A stretch of DNA of 10,788 bases from Oscillospiraceae bacterium (lineage in GTDB: Bacteria; Bacillota; Clostridia; Oscillospirales; Oscillospiraceae): positions 1 through 10,788 of the forward strand of contig SVKT01000041.1 of the NCBI GenBank assembly GCA_015068335.1, given 5' to 3'. The notes under the pieces are model-generated. The model was given only the letters and a program-made list of their open reading frames with translations. It searched no databases and was not told the origin of the DNA. Below, in pieces: positions 1-6,211 of this stretch (the stretch's first letter is position 1; each line of letters starts with the position of its first letter). Position numbers and translations under genes: made by a program.

Positions 1-132
1 TTTGAGGACGGCGGTCAGTTCACCCTTCTTGCCCAGATACTGCACGCGCACGGCGTCCAGTTCGCTGCCGTTTGCGGAGGCGTTGATGGCCTCCAACGCG
101 GCGGAGCGAATTGCTTCCAGTTGTGCTTTCAT
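1..132 (-). CDS. pheS: Phenylalanine--tRNA ligase alpha subunit, N-terminal part (cut by window edge)
   Basis: This is the first 44 codons of PheS, the catalytic subunit that charges tRNA-Phe with phenylalanine as an alpha2beta2 enzyme with PheT in the cytoplasm. The visible residues start MKAQLEAIRSAALEAI and include the family's conserved YLGKKGELT stretch at residues 32-40, at the end of the N-terminal coiled-coil arm. The ATG at 132-130 has an AGGAG ribosome binding site about 8 bases upstream. The reading frame runs off the left edge at base 1, so the catalytic domain is not visible. A T-box leader with a Phe (UUC) specifier lies directly upstream, which independently supports the call. 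pheT would be expected downstream, outside the window. Little else could give this N-terminus plus a Phe T-box. Confidence 0.93.
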   Translation of the reverse strand, partial: MKAQLEAIRSAALEAINASANGSELDAVRVQYLGKKGELTAVLK

Positions 133-199
133 AGTTGATGCTCCTTATATCCAATGTTTTGTGATCACAGCGTCAGGGGCGGCGGTCTGGAACGGGAGC

Positions 200-437
200 A
201 TAAAAAAACGCCCTCCGTCCCTCGTTGGGACGAAAGGCTGTGTCCTTCCGCGGTACCACCCAAATTCGCGCCTTGCGGCACGCACTTGCAGCCCCTGTAA
301 CGGAGGGCAGCCGGTTATGTCTCCATAACTGCTCCGGAGCGAACCAAACCGGGCGTTCCGCAGTCTGGCTTTCAGCCGGTGACCAGACCTCTCTTGGCGG
401 TGTTTCGCGGTTATTTTCTCCTTCATAGCCGATAACT
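200..437 (-). promoter_or_regulatory. T-box riboswitch, tRNA-Phe responsive, upstream of pheS
   Basis: The minus-strand leader holds the diagnostic T-box antiterminator sequence GGGTGGTACCGCGG at 248-261, which pairs with the free CCA end of uncharged tRNA. Further upstream are the AGAGAG of the Stem I kink-turn region (about 388-393) and a Stem I distal part with GGTC and GAAAGCC elements. The likely specifier is TTC at 343-341, followed by GCTCCGGAGC, the usual context after a specifier; UUC is a phenylalanine codon and matches pheS. A terminator follows at 202-237. The inferred mechanism is readthrough into pheS when tRNA-Phe is uncharged. Exact boundaries are estimated from the promoter and terminator. 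Confidence 0.93.
202..237 (-). terminator. T-box leader terminator (regulated attenuator)
   Basis: On the minus strand CCTTTCGTCCC pairs with GGGACGGAGGG (11 pairs including two G-T wobbles) around a 5-base loop. CG and seven T follow at 208-202. It lies just 3' of the T-box sequence, so it is the terminator that competes with the antiterminator. Confidence 0.92.
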
Positions 438-443
438 TTGTTC

Positions 444-472
444 TTTATATCATAAATAAAAAGGAAAAGCAA
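444..472 (-). promoter_or_regulatory. Probable sigma-A promoter of the pheS T-box transcript
   Basis: On the minus strand TTGCTT (472-467) and TATAAA (449-444) are separated by 17 bases. This places the transcript start near 437, just before the T-box Stem I. The -10 matches consensus at 5 of 6 positions, the -35 at 3 of 6. Confidence 0.6.
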
Positions 473-480
473 GGGGGAAA

Positions 481-515
481 TCCCCGAAACTGACCGAATA
501 GGCCGGTTTCGGGGA
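481..515 (-). terminator. Hairpin terminator after the XRE regulator gene
   Basis: TCCCCGAAAC and GTTTCGGGGA form a perfect 10-base inverted repeat with a partly paired interior. It starts 10 bases after the stop codon of the minus-strand regulator. The T run on the minus strand is poor (TTTCCCCC follows), so it may be a weak terminator or an mRNA 3'-end stabiliser. Confidence 0.6.
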
Positions 516-524
516 TAGGTTTCC

Positions 525-1424
525 TTAATCGTTTTCGCCCTTGTAGGGATCGAGAATGACATTCACCGCGCCGCAGAGCACACCTCCCACGGGAAAGACC
601 CACCAGGCGGTGCCCCAGGCCGAAGCGGTGAAGCCGCGGAGCAGATATATGGCCGTGGCGGCCAGCATAATGCAGCCGCAGACCGTACCGATCAGATCCA
701 ACTTCTTTTTCGCTGCCGGGTCGGGGTTGTTGTCGCGGTTGTATTTCCAGATCTTGTATTTGTCTTCCTGCATACCGCCGTAGACAAAAACGGTGACTGC
801 GCCGGCGATGATGAACAGAAGCAGACTGACAGCGATGGATTCGTAAGGCTCCTGCTCCGGGAAGAAGGCAAAGAAGAGAACCAGAAGTGCAATACCGAAG
901 AGGATCGCACCCACGCCGCCGGAGATCATCCAGATGAACTTGCGGTGGAAGGTTTCCCGTTCTGCGTCGGAATAGAAATCGGCAACTACCGGGTGCTTTT
1001 TCCGGAAGTGATCGTCTTCGATCCCGCTGGCCACGAAGATCACGACGGAAACGGCAATGACCAGAAGCAGGAAGGCTGCGGCCAGCATTTCGGAGACACC
1101 GAAGGCTGCAAGCAGGATCATTACACCCACAGCGGCGATGATGGCGCCCACGCCCAGACTGACCCGCAGCGCGGCGCGGTTCATAAAGGCGTCATACTGC
1201 GCCGTGTCAGAAACCTTGCTCGCTTCCACGCTGCCCCGCAGCAGGGTATCAAGATCCACGTCGTACAGGTCGCAGATGCGCAGCAGGGTATCCATCTCGG
1301 GGAAACTGGCGCCGCTTTCCCATTTGCTGACGCTCTGGCGGGAGACCTCCAACTGCTCAGCCAACTGTTCCTGGGTGATGCCGGCGCCGGCACGGAGGTA
1401 TTGCAGATTTTCAGACAATGCCAT
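525..1424 (-). CDS. XRE-family DNA-binding protein with about six membrane helices
   Basis: This 299-residue protein starts with a helix-turn-helix domain of the XRE/Cro type (about residues 5-63), including ITQEQLAEQLEVSRQSVSKWESG with the typical VSRQSVSKWE recognition helix, so it should bind DNA as a transcriptional regulator. The rest is mostly hydrophobic: likely membrane segments at about 88-109, 112-133, 166-188, 197-217, 245-263 and 272-290, with charged loops between them. The regulator would therefore sit at the membrane. ATG at 1424-1422 is preceded by AGGAGG with 8 bases of spacing. Such XRE-plus-membrane proteins are common in Clostridia, but targets are usually unknown; no ligand or operator can be named here. 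It is transcribed away from nnr, with an extended -10 promoter upstream and a hairpin downstream. The family call is firm; the role is not. Confidence 0.85.
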   Translation of the reverse strand: MALSENLQYLRAGAGITQEQLAEQLEVSRQSVSKWESGASFPEMDTLLRICDLYDVDLDTLLRGSVEASKVSDTAQYDAFMNRAALRVSLGVGAIIAAVGVMILLAAFGVSEMLAAAFLLLVIAVSVVIFVASGIEDDHFRKKHPVVADFYSDAERETFHRKFIWMISGGVGAILFGIALLVLFFAFFPEQEPYESIAVSLLLFIIAGAVTVFVYGGMQEDKYKIWKYNRDNNPDPAAKKKLDLIGTVCGCIMLAATAIYLLRGFTASAWGTAWWVFPVGGVLCGAVNVILDPYKGEND

Positions 1425-1535
1425 AGGATGAACCTCCTGTATTTGATGCTTTTATTTTATCGGGACAGAGATGTAAAGACCATTCCTTTGGTGTTGCGTT
1501 TGAAGAAAACGATGTAACGTTCCGGTTGCAAAGCC

Positions 1536-1564
1536 ATTATAGCAGACTTTTGCCCGGTTTGAAA
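1536..1564 (-). promoter_or_regulatory. Probable extended -10 promoter of the XRE regulator gene
   Basis: The minus strand carries TGCTATAAT, a TGn extended -10 with a perfect TATAAT at 1541-1536. The -35 region, about 17 bases upstream, is poor (TTTCAA), which fits an extended -10 promoter. The predicted leader is about 105 bases. A second, weaker candidate (TTTACA, 17 bases, TAAAAG) lies nearer the gene. Confidence 0.5.
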
Positions 1565-1575
1565 GGAAAAGTGGA

Positions 1576-1604
1576 TTGCTTTGCAGACGCCGCCAACTTA
1601 TAAT
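1576..1604 (+). promoter_or_regulatory. Probable sigma-A promoter of nnr
   Basis: TTGCTT (1576-1581), 17 bases, then a perfect TATAAT (1599-1604) put the start near 1611, about 32 bases before the nnr ATG. The promoter is back-to-back with that of the XRE gene and only about 35 bases from it, so a bound regulator could affect both. Confidence 0.65.
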
Positions 1605-1642
1605 GTGTGTAATCGAAAGAACGCCAACAGGAGGAGCGTGCT

Positions 1643-3187
1643 ATGGAACTGGCAACGGCGGCACAGATGAAGGAACTGGACAGGCAGGCCATCGAAGAAC
1701 GGGGCATCCCCTCCATCGAACTGATGGACCGGGCGGCGGAGGGCGTGGCGGCAGCCGCGCTGGAACTGCTGCCGGATCGTCCGACTGAATACCGTGCGGC
1801 GGTCTTTGGCGGTGCGGGAAACAACGGCGGCGACGGCATCGCCGCGGCACGTCTGCTGCACGGCAAAGGGGTTTGCGTCCGGGTGTTTCTGGCCGGCAGC
1901 GAGGAGAAACTGACGCCGGACGCAAGGGAGGAGACCCGCCGCCTGGCCCAGTGTGGCGTGGAACTGGAACGCTTTGAACCGGAAAATGCCGCACAAATCG
2001 ACTGGGTGCGAGGATGCCACGTGCTGATCGACGCCCTGTTCGGCGTGGGATTGTCCCGCCCCATCGATCCGGCGTCCCGTTATGCTGCTGCGATCCGGCT
2101 GATGAACGATTGTGCCGCACCGGTGGTTTCGGCGGACATCGCCAGCGGGGTGGAAGCGGACAGCGGGCGTATCCTCGGCTGCGCCGTAAGGGCTGACAAG
2201 ACGGTAACCTTTACATTTATGAAGGAGGGGCAGGCGGCGGGAGACGGCGCGCTTTGCTCCGGAGAGGTGCAGGTTTGGGACATCGGAATCCCCACCGACC
2301 TGAAACAGGGCGTGCGCTCGCATCTGCATACCGTGGATGCGGCGTTTGCCCGGGAAGCGCTGCCGCCCCGGAAACCGGACGGCCATAAGGGCGACTTCGG
2401 CAAGGTGCTGATCGTTGGCGGCGCGGTGGGGTATACCGGTGCGCCGTATCTGACGGCGCAGGCCGCGGTGCGCAGCGGCTGCGGTCTGGTCTGGCTGGGT
2501 GTGCCGCAGGCGATTTGGGCCATCGAGGCCGTGAAGTGCGTGTCTGCGATGCCGTTCCCTCTGCCGGATACCGACGGAATGCTGAACCTTGCCGCTCTGC
2601 CGAAACTCGAAGAGAAACTGTCTGCCTGCGATGTGCTGGCGCTGGGGCCCGGACTGGGGCGCGGTGCGGAAACGGAGGCTCTGGTCTGCCGCCTGCTGGA
2701 AACGGAACGGGCGGTGGTGCTGGACGCCGACGGCATAAACGCGCTGGCCGGGCATATAGATGTGTTGGACCGGCGGCGGGACCGGGTCACGATCCTCACG
2801 CCTCACGACGGGGAATTTGCCCGTCTGGGCGGCGATCTGTCCCACGGCGACCGTATCCGGGCGGCACGGGACTTTGCTGTGGAACACGGCTGCATTCTGG
2901 TGCTGAAAGGGTATCGAACCGTTACCGCCGCGCCGGACGGTACGGTTCTGGTGAATACCACCGGCAACAGCGCCCTTGCCAAGGGCGGCAGCGGTGATGT
3001 GCTGACGGGCATCATTGCGTCCTTGCTGGCGCAGGGGGCTGCTCCTGTGCAGGCGGCGGCGCTGGGCGTGTGGCTTCACGGGCGTGCCGGTGATCTGGCT
3101 GCCGAGCGAATGAGTGCCTATGCTGTGACGCCGGAGGATGTGACGGCGGCGCTGGGCGAAGCGTTTCTCACCTTGCAGAGATCCTGA
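1643..3187 (+). CDS. nnr: Bifunctional NAD(P)HX epimerase / ADP-dependent NAD(P)HX dehydratase
   Basis: This is a metabolite-repair enzyme. The N-terminal YjeF domain interconverts R- and S-NAD(P)HX, and the C-terminal ribokinase-like domain dehydrates S-NAD(P)HX back to NAD(P)H using ADP. Epimerase signs: GAGNNGGDG at 58-65, LIDALFGVGLSRPI at 128-141, and DIASGVEADSG at 165-175. Dehydratase signs: HKGDFGKVLIVGG at 248-260, LALGPGLGR at 332-340, DADGINALAG at 361-370, TPHDGEF at 386-392, and the family signature NSALAKGGSGDVLTG at 442-456 with its catalytic aspartate. At 514 residues it has normal length for the fused form. ATG at 1643 follows AGGAGGAG by 6 bases. It leads an apparent operon; the lipoprotein gene starts 20 bases after its stop. 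In many Firmicutes acpS sits in front of this gene; it is absent here. Confidence 0.95.
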   Translation: MELATAAQMKELDRQAIEERGIPSIELMDRAAEGVAAAALELLPDRPTEYRAAVFGGAGNNGGDGIAAARLLHGKGVCVRVFLAGSEEKLTPDAREETRRLAQCGVELERFEPENAAQIDWVRGCHVLIDALFGVGLSRPIDPASRYAAAIRLMNDCAAPVVSADIASGVEADSGRILGCAVRADKTVTFTFMKEGQAAGDGALCSGEVQVWDIGIPTDLKQGVRSHLHTVDAAFAREALPPRKPDGHKGDFGKVLIVGGAVGYTGAPYLTAQAAVRSGCGLVWLGVPQAIWAIEAVKCVSAMPFPLPDTDGMLNLAALPKLEEKLSACDVLALGPGLGRGAETEALVCRLLETERAVVLDADGINALAGHIDVLDRRRDRVTILTPHDGEFARLGGDLSHGDRIRAARDFAVEHGCILVLKGYRTVTAAPDGTVLVNTTGNSALAKGGSGDVLTGIIASLLAQGAAPVQAAALGVWLHGRAGDLAAERMSAYAVTPEDVTAALGEAFLTLQRS

Positions 3188-3207
3188 TTATTTTCGGAGG
3201 TGTTTCG

Positions 3208-3804
3208 GTGCGCAGATGGATGTGCGTACCAATGATAGCCCTCTTTGTGCTGCTGACAGGTTGCGGCAGCGCGGAGGAACCAATGACCGCGGCGCAGTTG
3301 CGCAGACCCTATCAGGAGATGTCCGGCTGTGTGATGGAGGCGCAGGTCTCCTGCGATCAGGCCGGCGCGGAGTGGACGGCGGCGCTGCGCTGTACCTACA
3401 TCCCCGACGGCGACTGCACGGTAGAGGTGCTGTCACCGGAGAGCATCGCAGGCGTCAGGGCGGTGATTCGCGGCGCGGAGCAGAGCCTTGAATATGAGGG
3501 AGAGATCCTGAACGCCGGAAGGCTGAGCGGGGAGGAGATCAGCCCCGCGGTCTGCCTGATCCGGCTGATGGATGCGCTGTGCAGCGGCTGGCTGTTGGAG
3601 GAAAATGCGGAGAACTGGCAGGAGGTATCCTGCCTGCGCCTCACCGTGGATCAAAGCGGGAGTCAAGGCGGCAAGATCCTCTCGACCCTCTGGCTGCGGA
3701 CGGAGGACGGAAGGCCTCTCCGCGGCGAGATCGCAGTGGAGGATGAAATAATTTTAACTGCGGAGTTTACGAGTTTCGAATTTTATGATAAGATGAACCA
3801 ATAG
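3208..3804 (+). CDS. GerS/YdcC-like (LolA-fold) lipoprotein, putative spore-associated
   Basis: This 198-residue lipoprotein begins MRRWMCVPMIALFVLLTGC: a short basic start, a hydrophobic stretch and a lipobox L16-T-G-C19. The mature protein should be lipid-anchored on the outer face of a membrane. GTG at 3208 follows CGGAGG by 7 bases. The mature part is rich in alternating beta-type segments (for example residues 42-75), in keeping with a LolA-like fold. The strongest clue is position, 29 bases upstream of alr. In Clostridioides difficile the germination lipoprotein gene gerS is directly upstream of alr2, and in Bacillus subtilis the LolA-like lipoprotein gene ydcC precedes alrA. Sequence alone does not prove a germination role. 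Cysteines at 41, 49, 62, 70, 116, 125 and 142 remain after the lipobox, an unusual number for an exported protein. The lipoprotein call is firm; the family call is inferred from context and general fold. Confidence 0.75.
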   Translation: MRRWMCVPMIALFVLLTGCGSAEEPMTAAQLRRPYQEMSGCVMEAQVSCDQAGAEWTAALRCTYIPDGDCTVEVLSPESIAGVRAVIRGAEQSLEYEGEILNAGRLSGEEISPAVCLIRLMDALCSGWLLEENAENWQEVSCLRLTVDQSGSQGGKILSTLWLRTEDGRPLRGEIAVEDEIILTAEFTSFEFYDKMNQ

Positions 3805-3833
3805 ATCGTTTCCCGGCAAAGGAGACTGTACGA

Positions 3834-5003
3834 ATGGAAGAAGGCATCCTGCGGCGGACCTGGGCGGAGATCGACCTGGACGCACTGGCGCACAACTATC
3901 ATCAGGTCCGCCGACTGGCGGGGCCGGATGTGAAATATCTGGGCGTGGTCAAAGCGGATGCGTACGGCCACGGCGCGTTGCAGATCTCCCGCAAATTGGA
4001 GGAACTGGGCGCCGATTATCTGGCGGTGTCCAGTCTGGACGAGGCACGGGAACTGCGCTGCGGCGGGATCCGTGCACCCATCCTGATTTTGGGGCATACC
4101 CCGCCGGAGATGGTGCCGCAACTGCTGCGCTATGACATCACCCAGACCGTTTCCGCCCTTGCAAAGGCGGAGGAATACGACGCGGCGGCGGCAGTGGCCG
4201 GCGGCGTGCTGAAAGTCCACATCAAGGTGGATACCGGAATGTCCCGTCTGGGGTTTCTGGTGGCCGGACGGCATTTTGAAGGCGGTGTGCAGTCTATTGC
4301 AAAGTCCTGCGCGCTGCCCAACTTGAAGGCGGAGGGCATCTTCACCCACTTCTCCGCCGCCGATGAAGACGGAGAGGAAAGCGAAGGCTATACCCGGGAG
4401 CAGTTTGCCCTGTTTTCCGCGGTGCTGGAACGATTGGAGGCAGCCGGTGTGCGGTTCTCTGTCCGGCACTGCGCCAACAGCGGTGCGCTGGCCCGTTATC
4501 CCGAGATGTATCTGGATATGATCCGCCCCGGCATCGCACTTTACGGTGCGGGCGCGGATCGGGAGCGGCTGGGGCTGCGGCCTGTGATGGCGCTGCGCTC
4601 CTCCGTTTCCACCATCAAGGTGTTCGACCCCGGAACGGATCTGAGTTACGGCCGGACGTACCGCACGGTGGACAAGACCCGTGTGGGCGTGCTGCCCATC
4701 GGCTATGCGGACGGGCTGTTCCGCGGCCTGTCCGGACGGATGTCCGTGCAGACGGACTTTGGCCCCGCGCCTGTCCGTGGGCGGATCTGTATGGATATGA
4801 CGATCGTGGATCTCAGCGCTCTGCCGGATGTGCACGTGGGCGACGCCGTGGAACTGTTCGGCCCCCATCAGCCTGCCGATCTGCTGGCGGAAACGCTGGG
4901 CACGATCCCTTACGAACTGTTTTGTGCGGTCAGCAAGCGGGTCCCCAGAGAATACCTGGAAGACGGAACTGTGGTGGAGCGCAGCCTGCGTCTGCTGCAA
5001 TGA
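3834..5003 (+). CDS. alr: Alanine racemase
   Basis: Alr is a PLP-dependent cytoplasmic enzyme that converts L-alanine to D-alanine for peptidoglycan; in spore-formers it also removes L-alanine, a common germinant. The PLP lysine is K40 in VVKADAYGHG. Other family signs are HIKVDTGMSRLGF at 129-141, THFSAAD at 171-177, HCANSGALA at 212-220, RPGIALYG at 231-238, the SYG motif with the second catalytic residue Y272, LPIGYADG at 287-294 and GRICMDMTIVD at 316-326. The length of 389 residues is standard. ATG at 3834 has AAAGGAG 9 bases upstream. It follows the lipoprotein gene by 29 bases and is probably co-transcribed with nnr. No T-rich terminator follows before the mazF promoter region. Confidence 0.96.
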   Translation: MEEGILRRTWAEIDLDALAHNYHQVRRLAGPDVKYLGVVKADAYGHGALQISRKLEELGADYLAVSSLDEARELRCGGIRAPILILGHTPPEMVPQLLRYDITQTVSALAKAEEYDAAAAVAGGVLKVHIKVDTGMSRLGFLVAGRHFEGGVQSIAKSCALPNLKAEGIFTHFSAADEDGEESEGYTREQFALFSAVLERLEAAGVRFSVRHCANSGALARYPEMYLDMIRPGIALYGAGADRERLGLRPVMALRSSVSTIKVFDPGTDLSYGRTYRTVDKTRVGVLPIGYADGLFRGLSGRMSVQTDFGPAPVRGRICMDMTIVDLSALPDVHVGDAVELFGPHQPADLLAETLGTIPYELFCAVSKRVPREYLEDGTVVERSLRLLQ

Positions 5004-5068
5004 TTCTGAAACAAGCACACTTCTCCTGAACCGGGCATAGGATAGCGCGGGGCAGGGACGCCGGAATT

Positions 5069-5097
5069 TTGCGGCGCGTCGGTGCGGCGCGTATAAA
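5069..5097 (+). promoter_or_regulatory. Candidate promoter of mazF inside an inverted repeat
   Basis: TTGCGG (5069-5074), 17 bases, TATAAA (5092-5097). The promoter is framed by a perfect 8-base inverted repeat, CGGAATTT (5062-5069) and AAATTCCG (5095-5102). A 10-base direct repeat, TGCGGCGCGT, occurs at 5070-5079 and 5083-5092. That arrangement is operator-like, but no binding protein can be named. Confidence 0.45.
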
Positions 5098-5130
5098 TTC
5101 CGAAACTGCGTGGGAGAATGAAAGTGGCCT

Positions 5131-5149
5131 CACCGAAATGCATTCGGTG
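5131..5149 (+). repeat. Hairpin in the mazF leader
   Basis: CACCGAA and TTCGGTG form a perfect 7-base inverted repeat around ATGCA. It lies about 30 bases before the mazF start and would be in the mRNA leader if the upstream promoter is used. It could be an RNA structure or a protein-binding palindrome. Confidence 0.45.
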
Positions 5150-5181
5150 GCGGGTACTTCTTTCGGCGGAGTGTGAACTTT

Positions 5182-5550
5182 GTGGATACGAGTGTCAAGC
5201 GCGGCGATATTTACTATGCCGATCTCTCCCCGGTGGTGGGAAGCGAGCAGGGCGGTGTCCGGCCGGTTCTGATCATCCAGAACGACACCGGCAACCGTTA
5301 CAGCCCCACCGTGATCGCGGCGGCCATCACTTCCCAGACGGGCAAGGCCAGGCTGCCGACACATATCGACCTTCCGGTGGATCAGAGTTGCGGACTGAGC
5401 CGGGATTCCATCGTCCTGCTGGAACAGGTGCGGACGCTGGACAAAAAGCGGCTGCGGGAGCGGATGGGTCACGTGGAAGAGCGTGTGATGAACAAGGTGG
5501 ATCTGGCCATAGCGGTCAGCCTGGGCTTGCCTCACGACCAGTTGGTGTGA
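5182..5550 (+). CDS. mazF: MazF/EndoA-type mRNA endoribonuclease (PemK family)
   Basis: This 122-residue protein belongs to the MazF/PemK family, ribonucleases that cut single-stranded mRNA at short sites. It closely resembles B. subtilis EndoA (NdoA): VKRGDIYYADLSPVVGSEQG, then GGVRPVLIIQND, GNRYSPTVIAAAIT and RDSIVLLEQVRTLDKKRL. The catalytic arginine and threonine of EndoA (R25, T48) correspond to R27 and T50 here, so the enzyme looks intact. GTG at 5182 was preferred because GGCGGA sits 11 bases upstream; an alternative GTG at 5173 would be only 2 bases from that site and adds three residues. In Bacillus the order is alr, ndoAI (antitoxin), ndoA. Here the 178 bases after alr hold no credible MazE-type gene, so the antitoxin is missing or elsewhere. 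Confidence 0.92.
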   Translation: MDTSVKRGDIYYADLSPVVGSEQGGVRPVLIIQNDTGNRYSPTVIAAAITSQTGKARLPTHIDLPVDQSCGLSRDSIVLLEQVRTLDKKRLRERMGHVEERVMNKVDLAIAVSLGLPHDQLV

Positions 5551-5558
5551 TGAGCGTG

Positions 5559-5592
5559 CCTTTCGGAAAGGAGGAGTCTCCTTTCCGAAAGG
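5559..5592 (+). repeat. Perfect 15-base inverted repeat between mazF and the secreted-protein gene
   Basis: CCTTTCGGAAAGGAG, a 4-base loop GAGT, then its exact reverse complement CTCCTTTCCGAAAGG. It starts 8 bases after the mazF stop codon. No T run follows on either strand, so it is not a classic terminator; an mRNA 3'-end barrier, processing site or protein-binding palindrome is possible. Confidence 0.75.
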
Positions 5593-5630
5593 TCGGTTTC
5601 CCGGAGTACGAAAGAGATGGAGGTACATAT

Positions 5631-6143
5631 ATGAAAAAGAACAGATGGATGCTGCGGATGGCGGTTTTGCTGCTGATCTCCGCTGTGATGACGCTGACAG
5701 TGTCCGTGGCGGCAGCCCCCGGCACCAATGAGGATCCGCTGGTGACGCTGAGTTACCTTTCCCAGAATTTTATGAATGAACTGCTGGGCCGCGTGGACGA
5801 GAAGATCGCCCAGCGCAACGATCAGGTCGTTCAGAAACTGAGTGAAAAGTCCGAACTGGAAGGAACGATCCTCTCCAATGGCACCTTTGCCGTGGTCCGA
5901 CTGAATCAGGGACAGACCCTTACCGGCGATATGGGCTGCGAGGTGCTGCTGCGCGGCGGCGACGTCACCTGCGTAGCCGATTCTTATCCCGGCCTGGTGG
6001 ATCAGACCACCTCCGAGGTCCTGGGCAACGGCGGCGCGCTGGTGGTGAACCATCTGTATATGATGACCGTTGCGGGTCGCGCCGTGACCTCTGCGGCGGA
6101 CAATGCCGTGCTGCTGGTGCGGGGAACCTACACCATCGAATGA
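5631..6143 (+). CDS. Secreted protein of unknown function
   Basis: I do not recognise a named family. The 170-residue product starts MKKNRWMLRM, followed by a hydrophobic stretch (about 11-28) ending VAAAPG, a good Sec signal peptide with probable cleavage near residue 29. There is no lipobox. Residues 35-75 look helical and charged; residues 76-170 are rich in beta-type segments with many glycines, including GTFAVVRLNQGQTLTG, GCEVLLRGGDVTCVAD (cysteines 103 and 114) and a C-terminal LLVRGTYTIE. ATG at 5631 follows GGAGG by 8 bases. The same frame stays open upstream to 5118, across mazF, but that part has no support. It is 80 bases after mazF, across the 15-base inverted repeat, and ends at a strong terminator. 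Confidence 0.8.
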   Translation: MKKNRWMLRMAVLLLISAVMTLTVSVAAAPGTNEDPLVTLSYLSQNFMNELLGRVDEKIAQRNDQVVQKLSEKSELEGTILSNGTFAVVRLNQGQTLTGDMGCEVLLRGGDVTCVADSYPGLVDQTTSEVLGNGGALVVNHLYMMTVAGRAVTSAADNAVLLVRGTYTIE

Positions 6144-6158
6144 ACCGCATATTGAAAC

Positions 6159-6193
6159 CTGCCTGTGCATAGAGTGGCACAGGCAGTTTTTTT
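6159..6193 (+). terminator. Rho-independent terminator
   Basis: CTGCCTGTGC and GCACAGGCAG form a perfect 10-base stem with an 8-base loop, followed by seven T (6187-6193). It sits 15 bases after the secreted-protein gene and closes the left plus-strand cluster. Confidence 0.93.
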
Positions 6194-6211
6194 GTGAGGG
6201 GGGGCGATGGC

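Noticed and set aside
945..1517. Open frame on the plus strand opposite the XRE regulator
   Set aside because: The antisense strand encodes an obvious HTH plus membrane protein with a good ribosome binding site; the plus frame is histidine/glutamine-rich with no domain.
1598..3079. Long open frame on the minus strand opposite nnr
   Set aside because: It is a GC-driven shadow of nnr: the sequence is low-complexity in histidine, arginine and glutamine, resembles no family, and the plus strand carries clear nnr motifs throughout.
3783..5018. 411-codon open frame on the minus strand opposite alr
   Set aside because: A shadow of alr, which shows all alanine racemase motifs on the plus strand; the minus frame has no ribosome binding site and no recognisable domain.
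5118..5630. Upstream in-frame extension of the secreted protein, or a MazE-like antitoxin, starting at ATG 5118
   Set aside because: The frame runs straight across mazF without a stop, has shadow-type composition and no antitoxin-like sequence. The signal peptide and ribosome binding site place the real start at 5631.
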